A DNA stretch of 64,000 nt, from contig NC_053181.1 of assembly GCF_905163445.1 (NCBI RefSeq), positions 8,618,001 through 8,682,000 on the forward strand, read 5' to 3'. The notes below the pieces were generated by a model that was given only the letters and a program-made list of their open reading frames with translations, did no database searches and had not been told where the DNA came from. Made by a program: the position numbers and the translations under genes. Source of the stretch: Pararge aegeria (taxonomy: Eukaryota > Arthropoda > Insecta > Lepidoptera > Nymphalidae). Shown in pieces: positions 10,901 through 25,900 of the stretch. The first letter of the stretch is position 1. Each line of letters opens with the position of its first letter.

Positions 10901-13900
10901 CAGCTATGACATATTTATTATTCGTTCGATAAAAAGGGTTGTAAGGCTGCTTTTCGATGTGTGTAGAATCTCGAAGCTCAGCTGTGTAACGCGATTAACA
11001 GTAGGTATATAGATCCCAGTATAAATATACGTATAATCTGTAACTATGAGATATTTTTTAGTTTAAATAATTAAGCACTGCGAGAAATAAGCACGATATA
11101 GATTAACCTATACGTCTGATACCAGACCTCTGATACAAACAAAACGTTACAGGTGACTTTGATGATTTTTTAAATATTCGAAGTAAGTTTAAATTTGGTT
11201 GTACGAACGAAGTTTAACGAAAGTATCAACGGAAACGTTTGTGTGCTTATAAGATAAAGGCCAAATACCAAGGCCCACGCAAAGTGTAATTGTGACCTGA
11301 GCGCATAGCTGAGGCAGTCGCTTAAGTCCTTTAGAGCTACGCGGGACATTTACCTCAAGCCCTTCAACCTTTCCGCCCTCAACAAACCATCAACGTCTAC
11401 GACTCGAACTATCACAGAAATTTAAAGTAGTTTTGTTCTGAAAACTTACTGCTACATTTTGTTTTACAAAGTCGTTCCTCAAAGGGGTGAAATGGGGGTG
11501 AGAACATGGTAAGGAATTGCTATATTGTTGAAAATATTTCTAAAAGTGTTCTTTTGTTATTTAAAATAACCAACAATTGTGTGATTTAAAAAAGTACCTA
11601 CCTACAAGGAAAATGTTACGAACATATCACGAATTGCACACGGACAAAGTCGCGTGTATCAAAGAAATCCCAAACAAAGTATTCCCGCGAAGCTTCGGTT
11701 GAAAGTCTTTTTAACGCTTGTCTTTAATGAGTTTTTCTGTTCGAAGAGTAGTTGGCTAATCGATCAAATTTTGACAGATTGAGATTATTGATAAGAAGAT
11801 GCGACAAATTAATTCATAATGCAAGAAACCTATTTGTCAAAGCGGAGCAGCCGGTTACAATAACTTTCACTGCACCTATTTCTTCGCGTACCAAATTGTA
11901 TAATTTTATTTTGGCAATTATATTGCATAACGATGAAGCCTTAGGTCTTTCCCGCACTGGATCACGTAGAGAGTTACACAAGCGTGAACGGCACGTACTT
12001 AGTTTGGTCCATTGTTAGGGTTCCGTGCCCCATAATACAATAACATAACCATTTCATAACCACTGACCTCTGTTTAGGTGTCTTGCTAATTGATTATCAG
12101 TTTTTTACTAACCGCTTAGTTGTCTGTTTATCCATGTGTCCCTTCTTAAAGAAATGGCTTGAGCTCTCAAATGGAAATAAATGTGATATAATGTAGAAGT
12201 TACATGCTACAATTGCTCTGAAATCTTCCTCGGAGTCCCAGGTTTGGGGCTCGGGGCGATGGCCTTTTTCGGTGGTATTCAACGCCGTCTGCAACTACAG
12301 ACGGGTCACTTGGTGGGACCGTTGGGTCCGTGGAGTCAGGTCTGGGGAAAAGTCGCTGCAGCGCGATCAAGCCTGCGTTCTGACGCGGCGATCAGCGGTG
12401 TTGTGGCGACTTGGAATGTCCGTGGTGGGGCTTACGCCCGCCGCTCAGCGAGGTCGAGCTTGCGTTAGTTGGCAAGCGCCCGTCAGCCAGCGGCGAGGAA
12501 GCTCATCCAGGCTCTCCATGCACAGGTCCCTGGCGATGACCTGGTCGCGTTGCTACAATTACAGAGTTTTAAAAAAGATTACCATTAATTTTTCCAAGCT
12601 TTTTTTCTTACTAACAGTTTACACACTTTTCTACATCTATATTTTTGCGATTAATTTTAAATTTTATTTTTCTTTTATGTAGGTAACAGGAAAATATTAT
12701 CATCGTCATCATCAGCATCATCATATCAACCCATTACCAGCCCACTGCAGGGCACGCGTCTCCTCCCATAATGAGAACGGGTTAAAGCCCGCCACGATGG
12801 CCCTGTGCGGATTGTTGGACTCTACACAACTGAAAACATTATGGAGAACTCCCAGGCATGCAGGTTTCCTCACGATGTTTTCCTTCAGCGTTGAAGCAAG
12901 TGATATTTTAATTTCTTAAAACGCACATAACTTTAAAAAGTTATAGGTGCGTGCTGGGATTCGAACTGAAGTGAAGCCGAGCTCCTAACCACTAGGCTAT
13001 AACCGCTTCTACAGTTATATAAGGAGCCCCGATTTTCGGGATCCCTACAAGTCCGACTCAGAGCACGAGTACTAACCCTAGGTAGGTACTTGCAAACTTA
13101 CACTTAACAATCTATTTTAGTTCTTGGAAACTAGTAATGGAAAACGCTTAGCTGTCTATTCATCCATCCGTTATTGCCTTTTTGGCAAGTAGAGGGTATC
13201 AAGTTTAAAAATGTTTTTAACTACTAAAGTCAATTGCCTCAGAGTGCTATAAGAGTTTTAAGATTGGTGCAGAACCCACATTGCGCGAGTCTTAATCGAA
13301 CTTAACCGGTTTATTTATATCGCATCTCGGTTATTCACGGTGCGGGGTCCATTGTACCCGCTTGACGGATGGCTCCACGTAATTTGAGATTGATGCGAAT
13401 AACTTTCATCATCCGGAATCCAAACGTAACAACGTCAATTATCTTCCAAAATTAATTACTTTTATGTATTACTTTAGCTTCTGAATAAAAGATCAACTAA
13501 CGCCTGAAGTTGTTGTAATAAATTTTCAGATTTAATAATAAAGTTGGTAGAACCTCCTTATCAACAACATCGTGGTTAGAATTTTCGACTATATGGATCA
13601 CGAGGTCAATAGGTTCGATTCTCCGGTTTGGTATGGGTTGTTGGAATTTCCTGTAAAACATGTCCATCACTGTCTCTGGCAGTTCAATTAAAAGTCGTCC
13701 CGTGTCAGTGACGTGTGATAATATCGTTAAAGTCCGCCAACGGCCGCACAGCTTTAGAGCAGCGTAGTGGTTTTAAACTCAACAGCTCTTAATCCATGTT
13801 TCCTAGGAAATAAGAATCTTGTGCCCAGCCTCAAAATATTAATAGGCTGAGGATAAACGAATCTCAATATAACGAAGCACATTGTCTTGTGGCGAAGCAA

Positions 13901-16900
13901 TGGAAAAACAAACAAATAGTTTTACTTTCCCCTTTACTTATTCGCTTATGTCCGCTAATGCTATGTCTATTGAACTGACTCATGTGTTATGTTTATTTCG
14001 GTTTCACTTACCTCTGCGGGACAGTTACTCTAGGTCAATCGTAACCAAACTCGTTTACGGACGTATTGACAAACATACTATAAAAATAGTGTGGTGGCAA
14101 TCAGATTTTTGGCAAATGGAAAGACATCATGCGTGGAAATTGTTATAAAATGTTTGATTTGTTTTTTTGCTAGAAAAAGCTTGAGATTTGTGCCTTTTAC
14201 ACATTTGAGGGAAAATAAAGGTATAATACCACTGGACCTTTTTTATGGTTTGTTTATGATAAAACAAAACTCTTTTTTTTTTGTACATACATACATAAAA
14301 ATTACCTTATACTTATTTCTTTTTGGGCATTCGTTTCATAAGGAACATAAGAAAATTGGCTATAAAGGAGTGGCAATTGTAGTAAAGTCTATTGAAGAAC
14401 AGCCCGCAAAGTATCAACTCTACAACCGAGTCTTCAAATGTTTTTGCATCGCGTCTGAGAATTTTTAAATTAGGCCAATCAACGTCAAATTCTTGTTTGG
14501 AGACGTTATATTTTGACGCGTTAATTACCAACCTACTTCACTATCAAGTGGTCTGTACGACTATTAAACTCATATATACATTTTTGGTCAGACGATAATC
14601 AAATTAATTTAAAACCAGGGAAGCGAACGAAAATCGTTATTTGCCACAAGACCTGTCTTGATTGGCCCTGATGGAATTGAAATCATAGACCTGCGTTACA
14701 AAATGAACCGCTTCATGCAATATGTCTGATTTGACATCACGGATTGAAGATACTAGCGTGGAACGTCTTGAATGCCACTCCAAAGTTTATGATTTATTTT
14801 ATTTATTAGAAAAAAAATACATAATTGAAATGCGATACGAAAATTAAATAAATTAGTAAACCTAAACAGGAATTTTTGGTGAAGATTCAATAAAGCGACG
14901 GTGACCTTATATCGAACTATAAATTGTTATACCTACTAACCCTATTATTTTTAGTAACATTACTAGTTTCTTCTCATTAAATTCAGTACCTACTGACGAT
15001 AGAGATTGGTATAATTTGGATACCATGAATTATAAAAGGTAACGTGGTATGTACAAGAAGGCGTAGCCGTAGAAGAATATCAGAGCTACAAAACTTAGGT
15101 ATTGGTTTAAGAAGAGCACCAAACCAATTGTTACAGTAAATTTATAAAGATGATCATTAAACTTTTGATAACTATAAACAGATTACTACAAACACGCTAA
15201 TAATTATTATTTAGTCGTGGATATTTTGATATAAATACGACTGCATTATCGATACAGTCCTGTATGGACTCGAAAGATGCAAAGATATATCCCGGTGCCT
15301 TAGTCGTTATCACAATATTCAGGGCAGGTTTCAAACATTAAATTGCCCTAATGATTGCAAACCTTCGTAAAGAGGCTTCAAAATTTGAAGATAACCCTGT
15401 TCTTCAAAGTTTACTTCGCTCTTCGTTCATTTAAGTTTTTTTTTTAAATCATGGTAATTTTTTTATGATTGTTATCATAAAAAAATCAATCCTTTTAAAA
15501 TTGACACTGTTTGAGATTTCAAAGAAAATAAAGATTTTTATGGTTATCAATAAAGTCGCATTACTGGGTCACTTGCTTGATTATTTAGAACGCATGCTTG
15601 TTTTTTCTCCTTTGTCCATATTAATGTACCTACCTACTCAGTGACTCTTACTACGTTTGTTTTTCTCGGAATCACCAGACGCACCGTTAATGAGGACATA
15701 TTCGAAATTATTGCAATGAGGTCGTCGAATTAGCATAAGATCAATGAGTTACTGTTTTTGACTGATCTCACTAAAAGAGGTATTTTTTATTTATTTATTA
15801 TATTATCACTCTACTATATTATTGTAGATAGAGGAACAGAACTACTCAGCATACAGCAGAAAATCCCTCACTATATTGAATCCATAAAGTGTTGCCACAT
15901 ATTATGATATATGGGATTCACGGCTAGTGACTATACTGAAAAATACGTGATTGAGGATTTCAAATAGTGGGAGATTAAAGCTCCAAGTTGCATCGCTATA
16001 CTTATTATCTGTGCTACTGTATCTATAAAAAATCTATACCTTACGTAGCTGGTTCATTGATGAAGTGTGTAGATTATGTAGCAGTACGTTGCGTCCCTAA
16101 TTTACGCGGACGAAGCCGCATAGCACATAATATTTGTCTCCATTGGAACATAAATTCGTGGAATAATTTGTTTCTTATATATTCTAAACGACAATTTTTT
16201 CTGTTCTTGTTACGCAGCAAAATATTCTACAAGATTTTGAAAGTATAAGTAATTTTCTACATTTTAGTTGTAGATGTCAAAACTTGGTGGTCAGGTTTGT
16301 AATTATATCTAAGTTATAATAATCTAGTTCTACAAAATATTTCCTAGCGTAATACTTATTAAATATGATTGTACCTTTAATTTCACTGGCCATCATTGGT
16401 ATTCATCATTCCACGTTTCTGATACGTGCCGCTAAGATGTGGAACGCCCTCCCGGTAACTGTGTTTCCTGCCACGTATAATTTAAGTACCTTCAAGGCTA
16501 GAGTGAATAGGCTTTTTCTAGGCAAGCGTGCTCCAACCTAGACCTCATCATTGCTTTCTAACGGGCATGATTGTCGTCAAACGCTGGCCTATCGTTAACA
16601 AAAAAAAAAAAAAAAAGTTTAAGTTGATTAAATGGTACTTTTCGAAAGAGACTGCTCAAGTTTCATTAAATAAGAGTTTACTTGATTTTTAAAAAACATT
16701 TCAATAAATCTTCACCAAATTAAAAAGGCTCAACCTCTGAGATAATCACGTAACAAATATACCAAAAAAAAAAAAATAGTTGAATTGAGAACCTCCTCCT
16801 TTTGGGTGGTAATTAACCACGGTCTCAGCCTCCACCATACCAGATCTGATAAAAAAAATCTTAAATTGCTCGTGCAGGGGATCCTACTTACAAGATCACA

Positions 16901-19900
16901 GAGCTCAACACTTCGCCAGGAAGGCCGACTATCCTTACTAATATTGTAAATGCGAAAGTGTGTTTGTTTGTTTATCCTTCTTGCAAGCCTAATCTAAGCA
17001 ACTAATCAACTTGATATTTGGTATAGAGTGAGTCAAAATGGCGGGGAGTACAATGGAAACTTTTATGCCACTAGGGCTAGCACAGGCAGAGAACAAAAAT
17101 TATATCCCCCGATTATGCCCCCTGACAAGGTCCCTGATAATTAACGTGTGCATCTGCGAATGCACGGGAACACTGAATGGAAGTTTATTGGGTTTTTTAT
17201 TCTTTATTCTTAGCAATGCTTAGTTATAATATAAACAACACCATTAAAAGTTCATAAATAAAAACAGCCACCCTCCGCTTGCGTGACTTTTGTTTCAAGG
17301 ACTACTGCCTTCTGTATCCGACAACCAAGCGAAAGCTTCTTAAGATGTTGGTCGAAGCTTTCGCGAGAAGACTGATCAATAACAGCCGACTCAACACTCC
17401 ACATGGCGGTTTATTATTACACATATTATTTGGATATCATTTCCGCTAGTGCGCCAGTGCTCTGAGAGTTTAAAAGCTTTGGGAGGAGATAAATTGTTAT
17501 TCTTTCGCCGGGGAAATAATTGTCTCCTGCCCATGCTACCTGTGCAAATAAACATTTTCCACGGGATTTGTAAAAAAACCGTTATAAAAGTGGACGAAGT
17601 ACACGGGCAATAGCCAGTAAGTTATAAACTTATGTTAGTTTTTCACGGTTTTTAGGAAATTCTGCCATTTCACGGCTGGTGGACGAGTGGATCCAGCTCT
17701 ACGCACTCGCAGGAAGCGAGCAACGACGAGCAAGTGGTGTATCTGCCCGCGTTAGTACCGCGCGAGGCGCAGTCGACGGAAGACTCGTCGCAAGATGTCG
17801 TCCCGCTGGCTTACAGTTTCAACGCGTTCGGGCGGTAAGTTATCTGTGATAATATTTTCCTTGTAGCTGTAACCCACTAACTACGGATGGACGGAAATCA
17901 CGCGTACAAACATTTTCATAAAGTTGGTCGTGTGCTTCAGTGAAATTCTTTGTAACCTAGCTACAGACGCAGCGATTTGTTCTGCTGGCATCATTCGCAT
18001 TTTCTTACTTTATACAACCGTTTGAGGGAAAAGGAAATTATTATATTCTAAAAACCAAAAACAACAGTTATACATATACTGTTGTTGTGGCCTGATAATT
18101 TTCTTGTGTCACGAAATTTTATTATACTTATTTACTTCTCATTTTGTATGTTAACAGGAGCTTCGATCTTCAGCTCATACCCAACAGGCGGCTGGTATCT
18201 CCACAATTTCGGGTATGGTCGGACCATGGCCCGGATGAACCTCTATCCACCGTGGACTCCTCGTGCCACTTTCTGCACAGCGGACCTGAAGCAGTAGCCG
18301 CCTTTTCCGCATGTAAAGACCATGTACTTGTGAGTTTTTATTTCATTAAATACTTATTGAATAATTGCATTTGATTCGCTAAAAATATTTCATCTATTGA
18401 AATGAAATTAAAGTTTATCTACCTAACTGAATTTGAAATAACTCCCAGGGTAAAACATAAGGTTTTATTTATTTTTAAAAACTAAAATTAAAACTTCAAT
18501 CATATAATTGATGAAAGCAAAAAGAAAGGGTTAGTGCGTTGGCAGTTATAGATAGATAGATATGATTACACAAAACACGTTGTTTTACGGATTTTTTGCA
18601 GTTACGTAGGAAAAGTTATTTGAACGTAGGTTCTAGGCTACTCTGTTAAATACGATACAATGTATAATAACGATCGGAAATGGTAGAAAAAATACAGGAA
18701 CGGTAGAATATGTAGCAAAATGCAGAAACTAATAATCAGCTGGACTTATTTTATTATTTAAGTATGTATAAGGCTATTCACGGAGGTCTCTTACTTTTTA
18801 CGGAAATCGGAAATGTCTACGTACATAAGTAATAAGCGAGGCATGCACAGGGTCTTCGACCAGGGTACACTTACATAAAGCGGGAACATGACATAAAATG
18901 GAAAATTCTCCTGCCATTCGAGTTATATAAAATAATTTGGGTAGGCAGTGCTTTTGGGCATGTATGAAGTGCACGCCACTCGTAATAAGCATCAATCATT
19001 CACATTATCTAAAATTCTTATACATGTCATTAATTTGACGTTAGTTAATATATACAGCAGTTATAAAATAAACACCCTTCATTGTTTCAGCACGGTCTTA
19101 TTATGACCGAAAATACAACATATGAAGTTCGCCCATTAACATCGAAGATGGGCCGATCAGAAAGCGGCAGAATCCTTCACGGGCGAACAGCGCACATCAT
19201 CCGCAGAGCTGCGCCACCGCCTTCGACCCTCGACGATGACAGACCTCTGCTGCATAAAGCGAGGAGACCAAGATACCACCCCGCAAAACCTGCACCATCA
19301 TCCTATACTATTGAGATAGCGTTGTTCTTGGATGAGGCAGCGTACAAATTATTTCATCCGCACCTCAATTATAAAGAAGCAGATCTGCGGGATATGCTAC
19401 TAGCGTATATTAATGGTGTTAGTATTTACTTAATAAAACGAGTGGCGGAATTACGAAATACTGGTGAAGGGTGTATAAGTATATTTCATAAGGAATCACC
19501 CTGTAAAAATATTAAATCAAAAAAAGCATAATTACTTTTCCATGCAAACTAATTCATAACATTCTCAGTGTTCACTTAAGACAAACCTAATTATTATAAA
19601 AGAACCACACGTGCACGTGTACGCTACGCGACGCGTACCTATTAAAATTACAGGAGTCAATTAATTTTACTTTTGCAAAACTATTAGCTTTTCGGTTTCT
19701 CAGATAAGTCTCAAAGACAGTAAATAATGTACCTCTGCGCTGTACACATTTTGTACCTGTATCTGTGGTGTACCTGTTTTGTACCTGTAACTGTGCTCTA
19801 ATTGTGCTGGCTTTTCAAGTTTATGATCACGTCTGGAGTGTAACGTACCTATCTACTTAAGTAAATTTTGTCAGATTTTCCATTACCGCAGCTGAATAAA

Positions 19901-22900
19901 TGATAAATGTATTACTTACTTAAAAGTTAAGAAAATTTGGGAAGTAAAAAATAGTCCCCAAGTTTAGGAAAAAATAGTCCCCAGTTATCCACTTTTTGGA
20001 GCTTTATTGTAGTAGCGGCCTTAACGCCAGTCGGTACTATCTCATTCGATTTCGCATTATTACCTGCAGGTCCAGGCTCTGTTTCATCACTCATCTCTGG
20101 GAACACGAGTTCAGCTGTCTCTCGTGCGGCTCACTCTACTGCGCAAGCAGCCATCTACCCTCACCACGCAAGCAGAACGCGGGCGGCTATTGGACTCCTT
20201 CTGCGCGTATCAGCGCTCACTCAACGTAGATGAAGATGAAGATCCAGAGCACTGGGATATGGCATTACTTCTATCAGGGTATGTTTTGTCATGCACAAGA
20301 CTGCATCCATTAAAAATATGCGTCTTTGAAAAACTGCCTTTCAGTGAACAGAAAACGTATGTTGATTGTAGGGTTCGTATTCCTAAAGCAGAGTTTCTCG
20401 AGCAACAACTCCAGTTAGAATTCCACTTTAGGGCAGACAAACTTTTTGAGGTTTCATCATGGTTTGAATGAACGATTGATGGTTTTCCAAGGTGTCTTAT
20501 GGTGATCAGGTATAGTGTTAACAGGAATTTCTATATAAATAAAATAATTTTACTTTTTTTTTTCTAATATATAATTAAGTGTTTAAGTAAGTTGCAACCA
20601 TGAGATCTAAAGAAAATCATATTAAGTTTAAAGTTATTTGAAATAAGGGGTTTGACGTTAAAACAATGCTGCCAAAAGGGGGTTTCATCCTGGAAATTAG
20701 CATCATGCGACGTTCTAAATAAACCTAAATTTACATTTAATATGTGCTTTTTGTTATTTCAGTTTGGACTTCTATTCAGAAGAGAATGGTCGTCGAAACG
20801 GGGTAACGATGGGCTTAGCGCCGGTAGGCGGCGTGTGTCTGCCCGCCCACGCCTGCGTGGTTTCCGAATTTGGCACCTCCGACACCCTTGGCCGGCCCTA
20901 CCCTTCAGCTGGATTCACCTCCGTCTACATCCTCGCTCACGAGATTGGACACAAGTCGGTATATTTTTCAAATATTACTCTAAATTAAAAGCTAAGGGAC
21001 TGTTTAGAATCATTTCACTGACCTTGTGTAGAGTAAAGGCCTAACTAAACATTTTGTCCTCATTGGACTCAATAAATTCATACAGGCGAATATAATGTAA
21101 CCTTATGATACGATAGAAGCAGGCTTTACTTTGTGGAAATCGATGATATCCCTTCTTGAGCTTAAAGTTCTTTGTAGCTAATCCTCATACGGTATGGGCA
21201 CCGTCTTGTTTATGGGAAGGAATTTAGACCATAAAATGCCACCACCCTGTGGGGTTGGCAAGCTTGGGTAACGAACGATTCTTAATATGAGGTGTTAAAT
21301 GATAATAGCTCAGTGGTTAGGGCTTCGGCCTCTCTTTTGGGGAGACAGATTTCGATCCCCGGCACGCACGGCTAGGAGTAACTCGCACTTTTCGGAGTAA
21401 TGTGCAATTTGAATTTAAGCATTTAAAATGTGAGTTGCTTTAATTGTGAAAGAACTCATACTGAGGAAACCTGCATGCCTCAGAGTTCTCCAGAATGTTC
21501 TCAAAGGAGTGTGAAGTTTAACAATGCATACCACCGTGACTACGGCCTACACCGTAATGGTTTGATTATGATGATTATGATGATAATCGTGATAATGACC
21601 GACAAGAGCACGTAAAGCCGTAGCTTAACGTGCTCTTGCCTTTTAGGACACAGAGGAAATGTAGAACCCTTTTTTGGACCTTGAAATTCCCAGTTACCAT
21701 TAAAAGTGGAGTTTGCTCAACCAACAGCAACTTGCAAAGCGTAACACTTGTTTGCCGGAAGGACCATCTAGTGTCTTAAATAATGAGTAAGGTTCTATGT
21801 GTATGTTAAACTCTTTTCAGTTTGGGCATGCATCACGATGGCACGGGCAATTCGTGCGCACGCGATGGTTTCATCATGTCACCTTCCCGCGGAACAAATG
21901 GTGAAGCTACCTGGTCACATTGCAGCGCTCGAATTGTTGCCGACTTACAGTAAGTATATAAATTTTGCGTCACTGTCCTGGGACTGGGTTTGGTCAACAC
22001 TTGTATGGAATTCTGTTTTCTGTCAAGAAATTGGCGTTGTCCACTCGCGTGTCTCGGGGGGAATAAAACCGTTGCGTTGTTTTCTGTAATTTTCACTAAT
22101 ATGTTGCATTGGCGATTTGCTTTGCCGAAATGTGCCAGCGTGTAGGGTCTAAACTCTAAATCCCTGTCTCCTATGAGTGAAAGGCAGCTCTGTGGAAATT
22201 GACAAGCTGAGTACTAGAAACGCCCCGTGCAACGTTCAGAAACGAAACGGTCTATCTGATCCGTGTCTAACTTTATAATATAACACCTGTGGAAGTTCCT
22301 GAATAAAACAATGGTTTCTAGAAGGCTTTTAAGAATACTGAAGGTTAATTTACTTATAGCAAAAGGTTTAGTCAACTTATTATATGTTCAGAATCAGGCT
22401 TTTTTCAATTAGCATATACCTGATTGCTTTCAGATGGGCTACTTGTCTTTTCGACGGAGGTGACGACTTAGATACACCGCAAGAACTACAGCACGAGAAA
22501 TTCGGAGATACTCCTGGGATCATTTGGGGAGCGAAAAAGCAATGTGAGGTTGGTATCCGAATGAAATGAATTAAATGGAATTGATGTTAGATGAACTCAA
22601 CTGTAAAGTCCAACTTGAACACAAAGTGGGTTAAAACTCCTCTAGTTTTAAAGTTTGATGGAGGATTTGGATGGAAGCGACTGCCTTATTGGTCTACATG
22701 TTTGACCTACCTTAAAAGCAAGGATCTACCTCAGTTTTCGAGGTGAACGTCCTCGGAGAGTACATTATCTCTGCGTTTCTAACGTGTGACAATTATGTGG
22801 AGTGATTTAGAATGATGGAACTGTATAGTCTAAAATCCTTGTTCATAGTGAGGAGGCCTCCGACCAGTCATGGGATTCTAATGAGGTTGATGATATCTAC

Positions 22901-25900
22901 TGTTTAACCTTTGCTTAAGATTCTTCTGCGAGACAAGGATGCAGCACCAGCTCAAGCGCCGGGTTCAGGTGGCGACGCGTCACAATGCATCCAGCTTGCA
23001 TGCCGCTCGCCACACCGTGCGGGCTTCTACTACGCAGGACCCGCCTTGCCTGGCACTCCCTGTGGAAAAGGAAAGGTATAGAAAGTCTAACTCAGTACCA
23101 AAAGTTGTCCAATTCGACCCCCAGTGATTGGATGCATATGATGTTAATGGGGCCAACGTCAGTGGATCTCATTTAGGCAGACCGTGAACTAAAAGCTAGT
23201 TAAATATTTAATCCTATAACCATTCCAGTCATAGAATGACTGGAATGGTTACAAATGGTTACAAGATTCAATATTTTAAAGTTAATATTACAGGAGCATA
23301 CAAGTAGCACTATTAAACCAGCTTCCAAAACATTTTTTTAGTGGATGAATTTATTGAGTTTATTTCTAAGGTAAGTAGCGGTCTCCCTAAAACCGAAATG
23401 AATTGACACGTGGTATAACCCAGAGAAATTACAATTCTGAATATTTAACAGAGTAATTTTAACGATAGTTTGCTTCGTTCATTGCCTTGATTCGTAGATC
23501 CAAGTTGTATTAGGTGAGTGTATGACTTGGAAAGTGCTCTTTGAACCTAAATGTTTCCACCGTACTCCTCAGAAAGCACGTTCAGGAGTCAGTTTTGGCC
23601 TTTATTACGAACACCTCTTTATTTATAATCGTTCCCTAAGAGTTGCAGGACTTTAACAAGCCAACCAACCCAAATTGTGGTTAATATATAAAGCATGCTT
23701 AGACTTACTTCAGACTTAAGAAATAGTTGAAATACTTAGGTAAATGTGCCTAATATACTCGTAAATCTGTCTTGTTATAGCACTAACTTTGACTAAGCTG
23801 TAAATATCTTTCGTTTTTGTTTTTCTTAGCACTATTGATGAGTTTATTGCCTATTTGTTCTTGCATTATATAGTGAGAAAATGTTTTTTGTGTGTCCTGA
23901 AAATTATATATTTCACTTGCGCGATTTTATTATGTATACTTATACGTCAGGTCAGTAAAGCAACCTACAAAAATAAAGATACGTTTTCATTTTTAACAGT
24001 GGTGTCAGGGTGGAGATTGCGTGACAGCATACCCTTCAACCGTGACGAGCTCCACACCTACTCATGGTGGTGGCAACACATGGAGTGAATGGACTTCAGA
24101 CACGTGCAGGTCTGGTTGCACGATCAAGAGTCGGGGTGCAAGGGAGCGGAGACGATCGTGTCCTGAAAATGCCGTGTGTGATGGCTCCTCTTATGACGTC
24201 ATGTTGTGTGATGACTCCAAGGTTTGTTCAAAAGCTACGAATCAATCTAAGGCTTATTTAAAATATCAAAAGTTTAATGAGGCATTTGTAATTGCGATGA
24301 ATTTTCCTTTAAACATATGTACTTATATCCTACAACACCTTAGATTATTGATTGTCCTCCAATGTGCTTTTAGTAGATACCAAAAAACTATTTCATTTGG
24401 AACACCTGATCAGTATGAAGTGACTGCTTGAATATTTGTTTTGCTAGAGTAATTGATTAAACAACAACGATTATCTACTGCCGGATGCGGCTGTCCACCG
24501 CGACGCTCACACCTTTATTACGGTGCTTCTTAATATATCGTATATTATAATTATAATATTTACTGAATCAATATTACAAAAATCGACTCAGTTAATGTGT
24601 CCTTTACACATTAACTGAGTCGATTTTTATGTATTTTAGGCCTACTCTCAGGTTGAAGAGGGTTTAGGCCGTAGTCCACCACGCTGGCCAAGTGCGGATT
24701 GGTTGACTCCACACATCCTGGAGACAATGATGGAATCCTGAACCTGCCTGAGAGTAGGCATGCAGGTTTCCTCACGCTTTCCTCCACGGTTAAAGCCACT
24801 ACCAATACCACGTATTTAATTCTTTAAATAAAAAAAAAAAAACTTTTTACTACTAGTAGTTAAAAGGTAATTACTAATTAAGCGCCTTATGAAATAAAAC
24901 AATAACGTTTGTCACATGCAGGTTTGCGGAAAGAAGAAGCGAGTGGGCGCCAACGAGATGGCGGCGCGAAAGTGCACGGAATACGCGACTCGCCTGCCCG
25001 AGCTGGACCCACGAGGGGGGGGACTGCAGGCGCCGCACGACCCCAGTAAGACCACGTTTTTCTAATGACATGAATCGTTTTGATTTCGTATTTCGTTTTG
25101 AGTTCATTAAAATTAAATATCATATTTTAAAGTGTTTTGTCACTTTGAGATATCTTTACTAATTTCATAAGTGCGAAGGTGTATTTGTTTCTTCCTTCAC
25201 GCCCTAACTAAGCAACGGACGGAATATACATAGGCTTTTCATCCCAGGAGAACAAACGCTTCCCACGGGATTTGTAAAATACCTTAATAAGCACTATAAT
25301 AAAATAAAATGTTGATAGAATTCGTGAGCGTCTACAAATATGATTAATACAGATTTAGATAAAATATTTTCTTATATTTTTTTCAATAAATAAACCATTT
25401 TTGATTGAGAACTCAATTGCCCAGTCTAAAGTATATTATAATCTTTGAGCGACATTATTGACGCTGATTTTTTTCAGTGCTATGTACCTCAGAAAATTGT
25501 ATTATTCACTAATCTGGGATGGTAACTTAGATGTAATCAAAGATCCGGTTTGCCTAATGAAAATAATTTTATCGAAGCAAAAAAGTAAATTTGAAAATGC
25601 AGATCTCCTTTATCTGAGATGGAATCTGAGTTTAATTTTAATTTTATGACAAAGTCAGACAAAGGTATTAAATAAATAAATATATATTACATAAATAAAT
25701 CAAACAAATGTTTCCTAATTTTTATTTTTCAACAATAATTATTCATTATAAAGTCAACTTCTCCTGAGGATGGTACGAAACGTGCCTAGAGGGTACTGGG
25801 TATATTGCCGAAGATCTGTTTGGTGTGGAGTATAAAGATTGAATTGATATTTATTACACCCTACTGATTCTCCTGCTTTTCGCGAAGAATCTATATGGCG

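Larger units (their letters stand above)
7928..17655 (+). other. ADAMTS-like intron 1 (9.7 kb, repeat-rich)
   Basis: Holds a SINE-2 copy (8023-8200), a perfect hairpin (9025-9084), SINE-1 copies (9945-10135 and 12700-13013), a GC-rich block (12240-12560), a tRNA-headed SINE (13560-13860) and a non-LTR 3' end (16386-16612). The 14.1-14.6 kb stretch has overlapping short frames on both strands that I cannot assign. First introns of this length often carry enhancers, but none is identifiable here. Confidence 0.6.

Noticed and set aside
14091..14598. Overlapping frames on both strands near 14.3 kb, one with DVDWPNLKIL
   Set aside because: A faint resemblance to the end of Penelope-like GIY-YIG proteins was considered, but the match is too short and flanking sequence gives no support.
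19418..19531. Read-through extension of ADAMTS-like exon 4 to a stop at 19531
   Set aside because: The extension does not resemble the protease family, whereas splicing at GGT|GTTAGT to 20070 restores the conserved sequence.
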